Shown here piece after piece: positions 33,321 through 45,259 of a DNA stretch of 64,000 nt (position 1 is its first letter; every line of letters starts with the position of its first letter). The position numbers were made by a program, and so were the translations under genes. Under the pieces are notes generated by a model. It did no database searches and was not told the DNA's origin. It saw nothing but the letters and a program-made list of their open reading frames with translations. Source of the stretch: Ostrinia nubilalis (Eukaryota > Arthropoda > Insecta > Lepidoptera > Crambidae); the NCBI RefSeq assembly GCF_963855985.1, contig NC_087093.1, positions 14,585,001 through 14,649,000 of the forward strand, read 5' to 3'.

Positions 33321-34150
33321 TACAGGCGCGAGTCCCTTAAAAAAAATTAATCTACTGAGCTATGTCCACGTCATCAAAAGTGTTCAAGCTTAAAGTAAAT
33401 ATAGAGTCTAAGCTGCTTAGCCAGGAGCAATGAAGATACAAAATACTTAGATGCAAAGTTTGGTCTTTATGCAATCACTGGGAGATATGATTGACGCTCA
33501 ATAGCTGCTATGGAAGCTGAAAAAATAGTTCGAATCCTAATGCCTAAGGCATGAGCTTTTAAAGAGCCTAGAGTCACTGAGAAACGACGTAGGGAGGAGA
33601 AATAAAATATCCCAACGCGAATAGTCCAAATTGAATTACCAGCGCTAGCGTCCCTTAACGAAAAATGAACGCAAGTAGTGTTTCGAACGAAAAAAATTAT
33701 GATTCTATAAGTCTCTAATAAACAGAGACTAAAGAGATTGATTTGTCTGTTTGTATTGGTCTTGATACTCTTGAGAATCAAATTACTTCTAAAATAAAGA
33801 TTTTTCTTACTCTCAAGTCTTCGTATCTGTTCGTATATATTTGTATTCAATAATGTATCACTCAAATCAGAAATCAATTATTCATCCAACGTCTACACTT
33901 GCAGGCTTTCTAGAAGACAGGTGACGGACAGTCACGAAATTCATAAGCTTTGTAATTATATCGTTCGGAAGAACGAGTTTATTAAGGAAATCTACTGGCT
34001 CGTACCAGTAATGTGCAATGGTTATTTTCACTTTGGAATCTTTCAAATGTTTTTTGACTTTGAAGCATTTTTCACTCATTTAAAAAACGGAACATTTATA
34101 TTGCAAGATATTAGCAATATTAGCAATTTGTAAAAACAATTTATTTACTA
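33321..34150. other. Spacer
   Basis: The minus frame at 33467-33877 and others here show no domain and overlap frames on the other strand. Confidence 0.35.
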
Positions 34151-34155
34151 ATTCC

Positions 34156-34272
34156 GTTAACCCCTCGTGGTAAGCTAAATATGCTTGTGTTCACTACAAT
34201 AGTCGAGCGGCAAGGGGTTCAAACCCGCGTTCCTCGGATCACGAGTCCCTTCACCGTTCGGCTATCGTGGTT
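34156..34272 (-). mobile_element. tRNA-derived SINE, full-length family member
   Basis: On the minus strand: A-box-like GATAGCCGAACGGTGAAGG, then CTCGTGATCCGAGG, B-box GGGTTTGAACCCC, and body AGTGAACACAAGCATATTTA then GCTTACCACGAGGGGTTAA. The same layout recurs at 50803-50955 and, damaged, at 23989-24080. Confidence 0.8.
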
Positions 34273-34748
34273 TCAATCGGTTGAACTAATTACAAAATAT
34301 TTATTTTTAATAATAATGATCTAAACTTTTTTTTATTACACACTCCTCAATAGATTCCTACTGGTTATGCCTTTCAAAATGTAAATTGTAATGTTATTTG
34401 GATCACCAAATCACCAATCTATATTTAACGGATAAACAATTAATTATGTTGATAATTCCTGGTCCTCAAACAAGATCGCTTTTATATCTGGTTTGGCATT
34501 TCCATATTTTAAGTGTACCTTTATACTAGTAGGTGCGTACAGTAGGTTTTTACTAGCATTCGCTATTCGTCAGAGAGTTGAATCATTTTCTGAATAAAGC
34601 TCATATTTGCTTCAAAATTCTGATGTAACTTTGCTGAAAATATATTTAATAGCACTTTAGAGTTTAGACTATATAATTTTGTTTCATAATAACATCTATT
34701 CTAAATGCATAAAACACCACAATGCTAAGCTTAATGTTCTGTTGTCTA

Positions 34749-35413
34749 CAGGGTGGAAACGTTAAGTGATCTCACTCGATTATTTCTAAACTATACAAAA
34801 TATTGAAAAACTGAAAGTGCTTCATGAGCTCTTTCAAACGGTACCAATAACAGGTTACAGAATAAACTGGATCTATCTGAAAATTCAATGTTTCCAGCTT
34901 CCATACTAAATGTATGCCAGACACACAATATTAGACGTGTAATTTTTTTATTGAATAATAAACTGTTAAAATAAACTCGTAAATTGTATTCTTATTTAAA
35001 ATTATTCATGGAAAAAAATGATTTTAGGCTTTACTTGCTATAATATTGTTAAGAGATGAGTGTCATAACTGTGGTAGTACTAAATGTATGGAAGAAGGAA
35101 ACATTGAATTTTTGGATAGATCCATTTTATTCTGTAACCTATTATTAATACCATTGGATAAAGCTTGTGAAGCACTTTTAGAATCAGTAATCAGTTTTAC
35201 GATATCATGTGTAGTTTTTAAAATAATGTGACTTTACCAAATGTATGGTAGCTGGAAACATTGAATTTTTGGATAGAACCAGTTAATTCTGTAACCTATT
35301 ATTAATACCGTTTGATAGAGCTCATGAAGCACTTTCAGGATCAGTAACTAGTTTTTTGATATCTTGTATAGTTTAGAAATAATCGAGTGAGATCACTTAT
35401 CGTTTCCACCCTG
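34749..35413. mobile_element. Foldback element with about 170-bp inverted ends, TA-flanked
   Basis: Ends CAGGGTGGAAACG and CGTTTCCACCCTG with TA on each side (34747-34748 and 35414-35415). Inverted arms run about 34749-34920 and 35240-35413. A third arm-like segment (35083-35230) repeats the right arm in direct orientation. No transposase. TA duplication points to Tc1/mariner-type mobilisation. Confidence 0.85.
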
Positions 35414-35419
35414 TATACT

Positions 35420-36110
35420 TACCAATAAACTGTTTTCCAATACCGACCCATTGGAGTTTGTTTAAAGAAACAGTGATACCGTGACCCTGCTGTATAAATA
35501 ACTCTATTACCTACACGTTGTTTCTCATTTAAAATTCATATTCATTTATAATTAAAAGCGTTCATAAACACAGTTCGGCAATTACCGACGTCTGACTAAT
35601 TGATGATTCACGACAAACAGACAGATTTGTTTTAACTGTAATAGTTCGTGCTAGTTGATATAATTTTGGGTAGTAAATAGGTATGAAGCGGTCAGACATA
35701 ATTAAGTAGGTGGTTTTATTTGTATATAATTAATGAGAGAAATGTGTAAGATAAATATAGGCATAGTGAAATCAGAGAGGTGCAGTCGATAGCACATTAA
35801 GAGTAAAATTTTACTGCCAAAATCGCACTTAACTTCCAAGAAATAAGGACGTCTTTAAAAGGTCAAAATATTGTAGCAAAATTGAAGTAAGAAAGTCATC
35901 AACTAGCTCATCTAGTTTATTTTTTTTACCTGAGTCGAATTGAACTATAAATCCCACGAATATACTTATATGGATATTTTTATTACTGTCTGTTACTAAA
36001 CCAAAAAGGCAGTTAAAACTTACTAGATAAGATTGAGAATTGTCTAACCAAAGAATTTAAAATCGCCTAAAACTAGAGATTTCACTTATTTGCACAGAAA
36101 CAAATTCAAT
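35420..36110. other. AT-rich spacer
   Basis: Nothing supported. Confidence 0.4.
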
Positions 36111-36112
36111 TA

Positions 36113-36258
36113 CGCCCGTATTCACAAAAATTACTATGAGTTCTCACAGTGCGCGTGAAGGCACATGGTGACACACGAACCAATCACAGAGCTCTATTCA
36201 ACGCTGTGCGTTCGATTTACTGCTTCACTTAAGCAAGCATCGTTTGTGAATACCGGCG
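36113..36258 (+). mobile_element. MITE CGCCCGTATTCACAAA family, copy 4
   Basis: Complete 146-bp copy; right end has one change (AATACCGGCG). TA on both sides (36111-36112 and 36259-36260). Confidence 0.85.
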
Positions 36259-37100
36259 TAAGACCCACACAGAAAAACCGTAGGCCGCGCAACGGAGCAA
36301 ATATAAACATGTCGGTTTGCATAATACAATAACGCATCACTGCAAGTTTATGAGACGAGTTTTCAGAATGGACAGCGATATGCGAAAAGGAGCCAGGACC
36401 AAGTAATAGTGTTGTGGACATATTGGTTGGTACACAGTATCGATGTTAGACGAAGTATCGATGAATATCACAATTAATTGATCAAGTGCATTATATTGTA
36501 TATGACATCAGTTTCCTATAGCTTTACTATTGCCTTCAATAGGTTCGTTATCATTAGCACAAATTAATTATTATTTAGTCTTAAAGACAACTCAATAATC
36601 TGAGCTTTATTTAAAAGTGATCATTTTTCAACCTCAAAATATAACTAAAGTCAATTTTATGGATTGGTAGTTGAATCTAAAAAAAGTACTTAATTTTTTT
36701 ACTTGTTTATCAAGTAGTAATACAGTTCCAGTAAATGTTTTTCAATTTCGTGTTCCATCTTTCTCAACACTAGAAGCAAGTGTCCACCTCTTACTATTCA
36801 TGAGGACGGCGTTATGCGAGAGACGCGTATAAATATTTAGAGCACGCAAGTTCCATTTGATTAGAATAAACCCGTGTAAAGTTAGTGCTGTGGAGTGTTA
36901 TCGATTTTGAAGGCATCTAGGTTCCTAGACTTACTCTGTGCCGGCTTATTAACATTTTGCCGCATTTTATGAAAGCCTTCTAAAATCGGGCTTGGTACAG
37001 TTTGTTTCAGTAGAGCGTTTTTCATGAGTTTTTATTCAAAAACAAGCATGCAAAATATGCCTTTTTGAAAAAAATCTAGCCAATGTACTTTTTGATTAAG
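36259..37100. other. Spacer with a TATA-like site
   Basis: ACGCGTATAAATATTTAGAG (about 36822-36841) in a GC-richer patch is TATA-like, but no exon follows. Confidence 0.3.
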
Positions 37101-37112
37101 TGTTTAACTTTT

Positions 37113-37346
37113 TTAAACCATTCGATTTTTATAAATAGTTTTTTTGTTATGTCTACCAGCAATGTTAGACAAGTAAATTGGCTTGTTGATTTTCCAGATC
37201 TGACTGTATTCGTATAACATTTTAAAATTATTCAATTGGGTTTTACAATAAATAGTGAAAGTACCGACCGCATTATTCCATAATACACTAGTAAACAACA
37301 TTTCGAAAGCTGCATAGATCGAAACGTAGACTAGTTCGGTTGTCAT
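37113..37346 (-). other. Possible degraded retrotransposon or unknown frame
   Basis: A 77-codon minus frame, with segments such as YVSIYAAFEMLFTSVLWNNA, vaguely resembles the YxxxxxxxxSxxxxxLWGN motif of LINE reverse transcriptases. It is probably coincidence or a very old fragment. Confidence 0.2.
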
Positions 37347-38302
37347 AAATTATAATATTATTTCATGTCATTTTTTGGCATTAAGCGGTCCAGGTACTCA
37401 CCCGGGGGATATTCATGGCATGAATAAGCAATTGCCAATGCTGTGATATACGGTTTGCCAATCAGCAGCACTTGAACACTACGCCATAGGCTGGATTTGG
37501 CCTCAAACTGCTTAAATTATGTCTATTTGGATAGAAGCTTTATTTGATTTTATTTGGTTTGCCAAAATATGAGTTAATGAACTTTTGTGAGTTGAACTTT
37601 TGACGGTCAAAAATATTAAAAAATATATTCTCATTTTCTTAAGACACATACTTAGAGGTAGAGACGTATTTTTTTTCAAACGTTACTTAATTTTTTTTCG
37701 GTACTTACAAATGTTGACTTTAATGAATAAAATTAAATAGGTACAAGCTAAGCAAGCAAGTTCTTAAATGAAGTCATTATAAATCTTGTAAAAACAGTAA
37801 ATTTTCTTTGAAAGAGCTGTAGGTCAGTTTTAAACAAAAAATCTCGCTGAATTGACTCCGAAAATCATAATGCTGATCAGTTAACAAAAAAACAAATTCA
37901 AACAGTGAAAATATTTTCATCAAATCTATTATAGTGTAATCTTCGATTCCTTTCAAACAATCAATAAATATCCGAATCAAGTACGCTCGACCAGTCCACA
38001 ATAGTTCAATTGAAATAACAAAAAGGCTTCACGTAGACACGTTAACAGTTGACCGAAAGCGATCTTTTGGTTAATAGTGATGTTACCTACACCAAGTTAT
38101 ACGAAATAATCGGAAATCCATTTTGTTTCGTATCTTTTTTGTACTACGAATAATAAAAAGAGGAGTAGGTATAATTAAATGCAATCACAATGCAAGTTGC
38201 AAAATTCAAAAGCTCTTTTTATAAACAACTCAATTAAGCATGCATTTTTGAAACCTTTTAATTACATTATAACTTTATAAATAACTTGAAAAAAATTGAA
38301 CA

Positions 38303-38380
38303 GCCTAAGGTGGGAATCGAACCCACAACATTTGCTTGCCGAGCGACTGCTCTTTCTTAGACACTGGATGAACCTTGGGC
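38303..38380 (-). mobile_element. tRNA-like retropseudogene or SINE head
   Basis: Minus strand: 5' GCCCAAG and 3' CTTAGGC pair at six of seven positions. T-arm GTGGGTTCGATTCCCAC is perfect. The D-arm is aberrant (GGTTCATCCAGTGTCTAAG), so a working tRNA is unlikely. A T-rich tail follows. Confidence 0.55.
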
Positions 38381-38716
38381 AGTTCGATTTCTTCAAGTTC
38401 TTAACGCTAGCAATATTAATAACTACATTAACTTTATTTTTTGTAAAAATGATTCTGATAATTTATTATCTCTAATTTATTGAGCAATAATTATTATGTA
38501 CTTTACATTCTTATCAATATCCGGACTTTCATATCCTGCACAACCCTAATTAAAAGTGTAATTAATTGAAAACAGATAGTTCCTTGTTAGCCTGTTCGCA
38601 TTAAGAATCGATCTGTAATTGAAATTTCGATTCGAGATTCATCGATAAGTTGGGTTTACACGACTCGATGAAAATCGTGACCAAAATTATTGGCTCAAGA
38701 CATTTGTAAACATCTT

Positions 38717-38860
38717 TATTACACACCCCCTAAAGAAGACAGACGATCTGGTGAAAGTCGCGGGAAGAGCCTGGATGCGGGCATCGCAGGACCGGTCGCA
38801 GTGACAGAAAATCTTTAGGGGAGGCCTTTGTCGAGCAGTGGACGTCATTTGGCTTAAAGA
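38717..38860 (+). mobile_element. RTE-like LINE 3' end, second subfamily
   Basis: ACGATCTGGTGAAAGTCGCG, GAGCCTGGATGCGGGCATCG and AGCAGTGGACGTCATTTGGC encode DDLVKVAGRAWMRA in one frame. The same subfamily occurs at 52250-52325 (-) and 57036-57200. Confidence 0.7.
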
Positions 38861-39725
38861 AGGAGGAACGAGGAGCCTCCCTAAAACTCACTATACCGCA
38901 GATACTCCTTTCGGTTAGCTCATACATATTTAAGGTAGTTTCTTAACAATAAATTGACTGTACCAAAGTAGTTTTTCAAACAAATTATAGAAAATAGTAC
39001 AGTATGTTAAGAATGTCCATCTAAAGAAATGACCCTTTCTACCCGACTGCGCCAGAAGGAGGGTTATTAATAAAAGTGATTGAGTAACATTATACGCTAA
39101 AGCTCGTCCCGTGTAAACCGCACTCGCCTAACTTTTCGAACGCACAAGCACAATGATTACCCGCAGTGCAACTGCTTTCTATACAGAGTTATAATCACCT
39201 ATTGTTGATACCGCTAATGCACAATTAAAACGTTGTGCAGTACGAAATGGACATTAAAGGTTATCGGGACCGTTTAGATTCCATTTGCTATGGATCTAGA
39301 AAATGTAGAAGTAAAAGTCAAAACAAAGATGAATGATACAAACAAATATAATATCAATGACCTATAGATTTAATACGCAAATTAGCGTATTAATTGGCAA
39401 GCAATTTGCTAGTTGTCATTGAAACAGGAAAAGCTCTTTAGTTAGTTGTAAAAAGGCAACGATCATAGAGTATTTATTGACTCCATTGAGCAGGTAAAGA
39501 AATAGAAGGGGGTTGGCATTAGCAAACAGTTCTATGTCGTGTGTGTCCTAAGTTCCATTAATTTTATTGATACTTGGGTACCTACGTAAGCAGTCTCGTC
39601 TAGTAGTTCACATAACCATCCTCACACAATACTTTATACATTTGTGTACACTGTACCTAAGTAGGTAATTTTCAAGTGAAATTGTATAAAGGTAAGATTA
39701 ACATCCCTTATCTTGTAGGTACAGT
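38861..39725. other. Spacer
   Basis: No supported gene or repeat. Confidence 0.35.
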
Positions 39726-39727
39726 AC

Positions 39728-39847
39728 TTAGGTTGAGTTGCACCATCTTACTCTTTGACAAACGTCAAAAATCTGTCAAATTCCATACAAAAAGTACCGG
39801 TTATTGTCAATGTTACGGTTAAAATAAGGTGCTGCAACTCAGCCTTA
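39728..39847 (-). mobile_element. MITE TTAGGCTGRGTTGCACCA family, copy 2
   Basis: Complete, 120 bp, opposite orientation to 12094-12217. Confidence 0.85.
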
Positions 39848-39849
39848 GT

Positions 39850-40870
39850 TTAGTTTGGGTCTTGATATTTATTATTATCACTCAAGGAATAAAAGTGATC
39901 AAAAGTTCTTTATAGTTTCATTCACTCCCAGAACTATGAACCAATTTCGTATCTATCGTAAACCAGTATTGGCAGACTGTTCGATTTTATATCGTGACCG
40001 ATCATATCATTTTGTTGCTTCCGAATATCATTATACGTTTTATCTCGCATCTCAATGGCATAATTCCATATTAAGTTTTATTGGGCATCTAATTCTAATG
40101 GCGCTACTTTTATAAGAGCCTTTTTATATCTTGCTTTTGAATTGGTAATCGTCCAGTACTGTAGGAGGAATGTTATACCTCTCTACTTCTTTATTTTTTC
40201 TTGAGTAGGTAATAAATGTATTTGTACTTACCTACTGATACTTTATAACATCGATATTATTATTAATTCATACTGTTTTAGCTATAGTCGGTCCATTTAG
40301 TTTGTTTTTATTTTATTCCCTGTCACAGAAAACTTCACAATATCTTAATCAGCCCGCTCTACAGTTGAAGATCTCGTAAAAATGTTGTAAATCATTAAAC
40401 AATAAATTATCTCCAAGTAAAATAAAGATCCATCTAATCAACTATTACTTATCACAAGTGCCCAAATAAGGTATGTTAACAAAATTTTATATTGTCACTA
40501 CACAATCTGATGACAGTTTATCTGGGATGCAATTAGTAACTGATCAAAATCGCCTTTTAAGAGCCATATCAGATGCTATCAGGCTATAAATACACAGCGT
40601 CGTTATGAACGGTTGATGCGTTCCTACGACGGAAGGCTGCGGCAGTACATTTTTGTTACTCCGTGGGAACTAAAGTTCGGAAATTAGGAAAGAGACCATT
40701 ATAAAGTTGCTCCGAGCATTTCTATTATGGCATATTTATGGCTAAACGATCGCCTTTTCTTTAGGGGCATTGTAAATTAACGTGATACGGATTGGTGTTG
40801 TCGGAACGTCGACTTCCGATGTCGATGGTTTTCGATGAGTTGATAGTTACCATGGACTTTTACGCTCGAA
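39850..40870. other. Spacer with a CpG-containing patch
   Basis: 40600-40860 is GC-richer with TCGGAACGTCGACTTCCGAT. No frame or repeat recognised. Confidence 0.3.
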
Positions 40871-40954
40871 TTTTTACTTTTGACTTCATTATTAGTTGTA
40901 ATCTTTATTTATGTTAGGTATAATCTGTGTGTTTCTTTGTTTTTTTATTTTTTT

Positions 40955-41182
40955 ATTTTTACGGCGACCCCAGTGCCCACAAGGTCCTTGCTGAAAATCA
41001 GTGTCGTGGCATCTTTGTCACGACTAATGCTGAGTCAGGGACCTTTTTGGCACAGGGCACTTAAAATCTATTTTATTTTATTTTTCTTTTTTGTTTTTTC
41101 TATGTTTTAATCTTGTATTGTGCCTTCATCATGTATTGTGTATTGTGCCAAATAAATAATATTCTATTCTATTCTATTCTAA
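40955..41182 (+). mobile_element. Retroelement 3' end with (ATTCT)n tail
   Basis: GCGACCCCAGTGCCCACAAG, TTGTCACGACTAATGCTGAG and TTTTTGGCACAGGGCACTTA, then a T-rich stretch, GTGCCAAATAAATAATATTC and (ATTCT)n. I recall this end as widespread in Lepidoptera. Part of it also starts the fragment at 1797-1835. Confidence 0.65.
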
Positions 41183-41209
41183 TCTTTTGATGTGTCTAAC
41201 CAAGGACAG

Positions 41210-41472
41210 AATTGAAGGGGTGAGTGGACAAAGGTGTTATCTGACAAAACTGAAGAATCGACTTTTTTGCATGAACATAGGTTTTAAGTGAGGATAAAAT
41301 CGACTAATGAGCTTAAAACACGCAATTTTGTTACGTGTCAAACCTTAACAAAGGTGTTATCTGACAAGCATTCATACATTTCAGGATTCAAATGTGGTAT
41401 GAGTAGATTAACATTTTCAAACACTCATAACTCATTAAGAGTTAAGACCTTTGTCCACTTACCTCTTCAATT
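41210..41472. mobile_element. Short inverted-repeat element (AATTGAAG ends)
   Basis: AATTGAAGGGGTGAGTGGAC then AAAGGTGTTATCTGAC at the left mirrors GACCTTTGTCCACTTACCTC then TTCAATT at the right. AAAGGTGTTATCTGACAA is repeated inside (41351-41366). About 262 bp, no coding. Confidence 0.7.
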
Positions 41473-41516
41473 GCTTAATATTGGTAAGTAAGAGAATAAT
41501 ATCATGTCCAAGTAAG

Positions 41517-41640
41517 TCATCAGCATCTCAGCCACAGGACGTCCACTGCCGAACATGGGCCTCCCCCAATGCTTTCCATGGCAGCGGCTTGCGTCCAGCG
41601 CCTTCCGGCTACCTTTATGATGTCGTCGGTCCACGTTGTC
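41517..41640 (-). mobile_element. RTE-like LINE 3' end
   Basis: CTCAGCCACAGGACGTCCAC, GGCCTCCCCCAATGCTTTCC and GTCCAGCGCCTTCCGGCTAC: the reverse complement of the main RTE tail. Confidence 0.8.
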
Positions 41641-41884
41641 ATAAGTAAATAAGTCATAAGAACAATTGTTGACTTTATGTAAGCTCCAATTTTGTCTGTA
41701 ATTGCAAATAAGTTTTGTTATTCTAGGACCCACAGTATCCTCCCAATATGGTAGCATTGAAAACGAGAGCCAATAGAATTTACGGCAGGTCTCTTTCCGC
41801 GCTAGTGTAGGAATACAATGAATGGTTTAAAATAAATCTAATAACAGACTCTCACTACAACAAAGCAAAGTGGGATCAGCCAGG

Positions 41885-42430
41885 ATTATTATTATTATTA
41901 TTGGTTTTTGGGCCTTTACTTGCGCCAACTCGACCAGGTTTGATCTATTGTGGCAGCCCTTGTCTTTAGAGTTCACTGCTTAGTCCCGTTGAGTCTATAG
42001 ATTCTTTGCAGCGTGATATCTGCTATCTCATCCGGGTGCATGATGTGTCGCCCGAGATGGATACTTCTTTTGCTCATAAGCGGGAAGTATGAGCAAAGAA
42101 CATGCATGGCCGTTTCTTCTTCTGTATGGCAGAATCTGCACAGAGTTTCCTCGGTCATGTTCAGCCAGGACATGGCCTTTGGTGTTTTGTTTTCGATTGA
42201 ACTAATTACGTTAAATGTAAGCTTTGGCTGCCAATTTTTTTGTCCGCATAGGTACGTTACAAATACTTTTGGTGGAGAACATTCGATTGAAAATGTATTG
42301 GGTATTGATGGCATCATGTGTATGACCATAATACTTATGGTAACTAAGTTATGATGAAGTGTACATGGGTAAAATTTTTCAAACCGATATAATTTGTATG
42401 TACAAAAGTATCCAAAATGCAACTAGGCAA
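41885..42430 (-). mobile_element. I-like LINE ORF2 C-terminus with (TAA)n tail
   Basis: The minus frame from about 42422 to 41973 contains SWLNMTEETLCRFCHTEEET followed by AMHVLC, the CxxC...H....C zinc-knuckle-like motif at the end of I/jockey-type LINE reverse transcriptases. It ends in a stop, about 75 bases of 3' UTR and a (TAA)n run (ATTATTATT at 41887-41902 on the plus strand). That trinucleotide tail is characteristic of the I clade. The N-terminal and catalytic parts are gone. Confidence 0.7.
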
Positions 42431-43450
42431 GGTGAGGTGTAGTATAATCAGACCAATTAGGTACGTAGAGCAAGATTTTTCATGTCCTTAGTTACTTTTA
42501 TGTAATTAATTGTAGCATAATACCACCTGATTACAACTAAGTTGCAAAACGCGACGTCCAAATTGGTTCCATCAGACGTACATAAAAAACTGGCTAACCT
42601 CTTTATACTACGACAGTTTACCAGCCCGACTAGTTAGTTAGGGTTCCGTTTAGAATTATGTACTATCTGCTATCACTTCGGACATTGCTATAAAATATAA
42701 TTATTTGTACGAAACCAATTTGTTGTTTGCTCCATTGAAATTGTGATTTGTGGGTCTGCCTTTTAACAAATAAAACTGCTTCCGAAATTGAAACTCTGAG
42801 TTGTTCACACTAAAGCACAAATTCAGTTAGTTATGTCGTTTCACAATGTTGTTCCATTGTGTTGAGGCGATAATCTCTGGTAGTTATATTAGATTTATTA
42901 CTTCTACATGATGATTCATAATTTGATGACAAAATGATTTGATATCTTAACTAGGGTGGTGTTATAAAAGAATTTTAATAATAAAGATTGATCGTTTAAT
43001 ATGGAATCTAGTTAGTAATACAACAAAAAATAGACTTAAGATGGCAGTAAGTAGATCTGATTATTGTAGAAAAACTTTAGGTTGCAATAAGGCTCTATAA
43101 TCTCTTTAATCGAGTGTTAAGGACGACTTGAAAGACTTGTGGAGCTCCTACAATTTCCTGGTGTAGCAATTATTAGGTCTATGTATTTGGTTTGGATATA
43201 GCAGATCTTAAATCAACCTAATTTTACCAAAAATAAATACAATTAATTCGCTCTTAAAAGCTGTTGGTCTAATTTAGCTACTGAAGTTACTTATGGCGGT
43301 TCATTTGACTGACTATGGTGTTATGGTGCTTTCTTCAGTGATAGATCAAACCCACAAGATAGAAGAAAAAGTAGATAAAATATCTTACAAGTTTTTTTTT
43401 TATTTCCACGCCGTTTTTTATTAGCAGTTGAATAAATTAATTCTACACTA
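42431..43450. other. AT-rich spacer
   Basis: No supported feature. Confidence 0.4.
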
Positions 43451-43626
43451 ACGTTACTTTTATCAATCGAATTTACTTAAAACGACAAAAACGAACAGGT
43501 ATAAAAATAACATAAAAAGCCCGGAAGTAACAATCCGACGCGTCGTTAGTATAATAAAAGCCATAAAAATGATCATTATGTTGCGGTGCGAATTCGAAAG
43601 TTGCCTTTTCGCAAAAAAATACTTAC

Positions 43627-43735
43627 CTGCGCCTGCGACCGAATAGTTTGTTCGATTAATTGACATGTGGCAACGATAAAAAAGATGCGATAATGTGGCT
43701 AAGGCATATTCGGATACTGCTTTAGAATGATGCAT
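43627..43735 (-). CDS. Possible internal exon, minus strand
   Basis: On the minus strand a long pyrimidine tract and CGCAG precede 43735, and the low end is GCAG|GTAAGT (donor 43626-43621). Both signals are near consensus. The 109-base segment is open in one frame only (MHHSKAVSEYALATLSHLFY, RCHMSINRTNYSVAGAG). No family is recognised and no partner exon was found, so it may be a non-coding or alternative exon. Confidence 0.35.
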
Positions 43736-44245
43736 CTGCGAGGTTTGGAAACAAAAGAAAAAAAAGTAGATGTTTTTTTGTTTATAATTGATGGACACTT
43801 TGATGAAGGTTCGGATGATGATGTCAAAGAAAACAATACACTGTGTGCGGTTATAATAGAGGTTATTTTGGAACAACAATGAAAACCTAAAGTATAGCAC
43901 TAACGTAGAGTTTCTAAGTGGAATAGCAATTTTAATAAATACACAAAATGTTCAACTCTGAAATGTAAGTATCTCAACTCAATCACCTAATTTACATGAA
44001 TGAATACTAATATTGTTGCTTCATCTATCTAAATATTTGTCAATAACGTAGCTTTTTCAACTAATAAAATTTGTAAACTTTCATCTGTTCGCTTCATTCA
44101 TCAATTTTAAGACCATTGATTTTTATGATTTCACAGTCACTTTGGAATTCATATTAATCTGTCTTTAATCTCTCGCAACTTTAACCCTGAGATTCCTTAA
44201 AAATGAGAAGTCTGTCGCTAATCGCCATAACAATGCTAATAGCAT

Positions 44246-44390
44246 TGTTGTGTTCCGTCAGTTAGAGGTAAGATAGCCAGTTCCTACGTGGTTGAGGATT
44301 CCGGTTGAAGCTCGCTTCCACCTTCGGCCTGATCGTGACTTACTATCAGGTGAGATACAGGCCAAGAGCATCCTAGTTGTGGATAAAAAA
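44246..44390 (+). mobile_element. LINE 3' end (CCTTCGGCCTGATCGT family), copy 2
   Basis: Matches 29255-29398 closely and ends in an A-run. Confidence 0.7.
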
Positions 44391-44604
44391 AAATCTCAAA
44401 TCACTGGACCAATATATCGTCAGTAGAACATGGACATATCAATGTCACATGAGAGCCCGTCAGTGATATGGGAATGGGAAAGTCACGGGATGTCTACCGT
44501 GACGGACGTACTGTTACTTGAGGACGAATATCGAGTGACGATATCAGGTGTGATTATCAGATACTAGAAATGATCTGAAAGCCATAAAAACTAACAATGC
44601 CTTA

Positions 44605-44720
44605 CTAGGGCTGAGGAGGTGTACCACCTAACTTGACCGTAACTATAACGATAACCGGTGATTTTTGTATGGAGTTTGACAGATTTTTGACGTTTGTCAG
44701 ATGGTGCAATCCAGCCTAAG
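44605..44720 (+). mobile_element. MITE TTAGGCTGRGTTGCACCA family, copy 3
   Basis: Left end damaged (CTAGGGCTGAGGAGGTGTAC); internal and right-end sequence well kept. Confidence 0.75.
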
Positions 44721-44914
44721 TTTGTAATATTTTAAGTTCATTTGTCAATACATATGGATATGGTTGGCCACTGCTCCGTGGTTTCGGACTTTATTAGGAT
44801 TTCGGTGTGGGTATACACCAAACAGAATTTTGCGTGTCTCTCCCAATTATTACTTTTACCTAAATTAAATAGTACAGACAAAATAACTTAATAGACCGGT
44901 TAATAGACGTAGTA

Positions 44915-45065
44915 CACTACGTCACAGCAGGCCTCCACGCGGTGGACCGACGATCTGGGAAAGGTCGATGGAAACAGGCGCAAAACCGTCAATCCAAATC
45001 CTTGCAGCGTTGAGGAACTGTTTGGGTCTTAGTCCAGCAGTGGGCTTCTTCTGGTTCAATTGAAA
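44915..45065 (+). mobile_element. RTE-like LINE 3' end, third subfamily
   Basis: CGGTGGACCGACGATCTGGG and AAAGGTCGATGGAAACAGGC, then GTCCAGCAGTGGGCTTCTTC and CTGGTTCAATTGAAATGAAG. The order matches RTE ends, with a different terminal sequence. Confidence 0.6.
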
Positions 45066-45259
45066 TGAAGACAAGAACGGCATCGTTACTTTCTTAAAGT
45101 AGAGTACCGAATGGTAAAATAACTGCAAATTGAGTTAGTAAACAACCTACTCAATATCCTCAAAATACCTTTAATCTATTTAACTACCAATCCAAGCGTT
45201 CCACTAATCAGCTGATCTGCCATTTTCCTTTAAAATAATTTAAAGCACATAAAAGCTTT

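Noticed and set aside
33467..33877. 136-codon minus frame as a gene
   Set aside because: Low-complexity composition, no domain, no start context.
38303..38380. Apparent minus-strand tRNA gene
   Set aside because: The T-arm and acceptor pair well but the D-arm is abnormal and no clear anticodon arm forms.
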